From Planctomycetota bacterium (GTDB lineage: Bacteria > Planctomycetota > Planctomycetia > Pirellulales > Thermoguttaceae), in the NCBI GenBank assembly GCA_021784975.1, contig JAJYGU010000341.1:1-7195 (forward strand): a stretch of 7,195 nucleotides of DNA. The letters are read 5' to 3'. The notes beneath the pieces are model-generated. The model ran no database searches, was not told the origin of the DNA, and saw nothing but the letters and a program-made list of their open reading frames with translations. Numbering within the stretch: the first letter of the stretch is position 1; every line of letters starts with the position of its first letter. Made by a program: the position numbers and the translations under genes. Below are positions 6,243 through 7,195 of this stretch, piece by piece.

Positions 6243-6305
6243 TCTATCGGGCACAATCCGTCAGCGGTTGGGAGTACGAGGACACCCCTTGCGAGCTTTA
6301 ACCCG

Positions 6306-7031
6306 ATGGTCTTGCACCCTCTTAATGAAACGGGCGAGTTGCGCCCCGAGGCCACCGTCTATTGGTGGCGGGTGCAGCTCCGCGAAGTCTGGGTGTTCCT
6401 GTTTCTGATCGTTCCCTCGATGGCGATCTCGCTGTTTGCGATCCGACGGGGGCATGTCGGGTTCGTGCTGGCCGCCTGGGCGGTTATCCTCCGTGACCTC
6501 GGGCTAGTCCTTCTGGTGGCGTACTTTCTGTGGCGCAACGGTGAAGGGTGGGGCAAACTGGGCTGGACGCTCAGCCACCTGTGGCGGGAAATCGCTTTGG
6601 GGGTAGTCCTCTTCATCCCCTTCTTCATGGGTGTCGCCGGGACCGAATGGCTGCTCAAGCAGGCCGGCCTGAAAGGCCCCTCCGCCCCGTTGCCCTCGTT
6701 CGCCACCGTCCACGACGCACCGCAAGTGGTGCTGGCCCTGTTGATGGTCGCGATGGCGGCGGTGGCCGAGGAGACCATCTTCCGCGGCTACCTCCTGCTT
6801 CGCTTCGGGGCCACCATGCGAAACATGACCCTGGCCGTCATTTGCAGCTCCTTGGTGTTTGCTCTCGGCCACGGCTACGAAGGCACGGTCGGATTGGCGA
6901 CCGTGGGCCTGATGGGCGTCGCCCTCTGTCTGCTGTACCTGTGGCGGGGAAGCCTGGTGGCCGCCATCACCGTCCATTTCCTGCAGGACTTTGTAGCCAT
7001 CGTGCTGGTCGGCATCTTGAAGTTCTGGTAG
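6306..7031 (+). CDS. CPBP-family intramembrane glutamic endopeptidase (CAAX/Abi type)
   Basis: A 241-residue multi-TM protein of the CPBP (Rce1-like, ABI) family, with all three catalytic motifs: EETIFR (E155, E156, R160), FALGH (F185, H189) and HFLQD (H224, D228). Rce1-type enzymes cleave inside the membrane using the glutamate and two histidines. Bacterial members process prenylated-like or peptide substrates, act in bacteriocin self-immunity or have unknown targets. Hydrophobic segments lie at about 28-46, 50-75, 97-112, 139-153, 160-190, 193-212 and 216-238. The ATG at 6306 is the first sensible start. An upstream in-frame TTG at 6123 would overlap the preceding gene by 65 bases and add a non-family tail. 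The Shine-Dalgarno is weak (GAG ten bases upstream). No bacteriocin gene is nearby, so the substrate is open. Confidence 0.92.
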   Translation: MVLHPLNETGELRPEATVYWWRVQLREVWVFLFLIVPSMAISLFAIRRGHVGFVLAAWAVILRDLGLVLLVAYFLWRNGEGWGKLGWTLSHLWREIALGVVLFIPFFMGVAGTEWLLKQAGLKGPSAPLPSFATVHDAPQVVLALLMVAMAAVAEETIFRGYLLLRFGATMRNMTLAVICSSLVFALGHGYEGTVGLATVGLMGVALCLLYLWRGSLVAAITVHFLQDFVAIVLVGILKFW

Positions 7032-7041
7032 GGCCCGGGCA

Positions 7042-7122
7042 GGGGACTGTCCCGATTTTCGCGGCGGAGAGGACTTGTCCTCTGGAAATGGCCGTATTCG
7101 CCACGAAAATGGGACTGTCCCC
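7042..7122. repeat. Palindromic hairpin repeat, copy 3, with a nested palindrome
   Basis: The left arm (7042-7066, starting GGGGACTGTCCCGATTTT) and right arm (7099-7122, ending GGGACTGTCCCC) are near-perfect inverted repeats: one indel, one substitution, and a T-T clash at the core midpoint. They enclose 32 bases that contain AGAGGACTTGTCCTCT (7068-7083), itself a 7-bp stem and a variant of the same GGAC-N-GTCC theme. The element starts 11 bases after the protease stop and may serve as its terminator or mRNA-end stabiliser. It is clearly related to the copies at 3922-3980 and 4089-4149. Confidence 0.85.
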
Positions 7123-7125
7123 CTC

Positions 7126-7139
7126 GCACCACGTGGTGC
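7126..7139. promoter_or_regulatory. 14-bp perfect palindrome
   Basis: GCACCACGTGGTGC is identical to its reverse complement and lies four bases past the last hairpin element. It could be a dimeric regulator site for a gene starting beyond the window, or an outer part of the repeat. The remaining bases to 7195 hold no gene I can support. Confidence 0.35.
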
Positions 7140-7195
7140 AGTCACATGGGCGGCTGCTTACCGGCCAGATGCGCGTGGGACGGTTGGAGGCGGCT

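Noticed and set aside
6123..6305. Longer N terminus of the CPBP protease from TTG 6123
   Set aside because: It overlaps the preceding gene, spans the stem-loop at 6206-6242 and adds 61 residues without family resemblance.
7146..7195. Start of a further gene at ATG 7146 or 7169
   Set aside because: Both frames stay open to the edge, but the stretch is under 50 bases with no ribosome site, and a minus-strand gene end is equally possible.

Overview
The window is GC-rich bacterial DNA with six protein genes, about one gene per kilobase, plus a possible tiny leader ORF and intergenic hairpin repeats. Shine-Dalgarno signals are weak or absent before several genes. A free-standing secretin N-domain lipoprotein, a DUF1614 membrane protein and hairpin-rich spacers together suggest a planctomycete or similar environmental bacterium. 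That assignment is inference: there is no rRNA or marker gene here.

Left block (95-3869, minus strand). Three genes read right to left: a DUF1614 membrane protein, an EmrA/HlyD-type membrane fusion protein, and an EmrB/QacA-type 14-TM major facilitator exporter. The gaps are 46 and 9 bases, so one operon is likely. It ends at a perfect 13-bp stem-loop (31-70). The last two genes together encode the inner-membrane and periplasmic parts of a tripartite drug or toxic-compound efflux pump. No outer-membrane TolC-like gene is in the window.

Divergent spacer (3870-4258). It holds two direct copies of a roughly 60-bp hairpin element built on GGGAC-A-GTCCC, a decayed third copy, and a candidate sigma-70-type promoter whose -10 lies between the arms of a 9-bp inverted repeat.

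Right block (4259-7031, plus strand). First comes a short lipoprotein-like protein with secretin N-type domains but no secretin pore. A 322-base spacer follows, with a hairpin and a possible 33-codon leader ORF that overlaps the next start by ATGA. Next is a multi-TM protein made of three HdeD/DUF308-like repeats. Its well-placed ATG is out of frame with its body by one base, at a run of five Gs. A terminator-like hairpin follows, then a CPBP-family intramembrane protease with all three catalytic motifs.

Right edge (7032-7195). A third GGGAC-W-GTCCC hairpin element sits just after the protease gene, followed by a 14-bp perfect palindrome. No gene can be supported after that.

I see no phage, CRISPR, tRNA, rRNA or transposase gene. 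The most unusual content is the intergenic palindromic hairpin family and the leader-ORF plus frameshift arrangement around 5305-5441.
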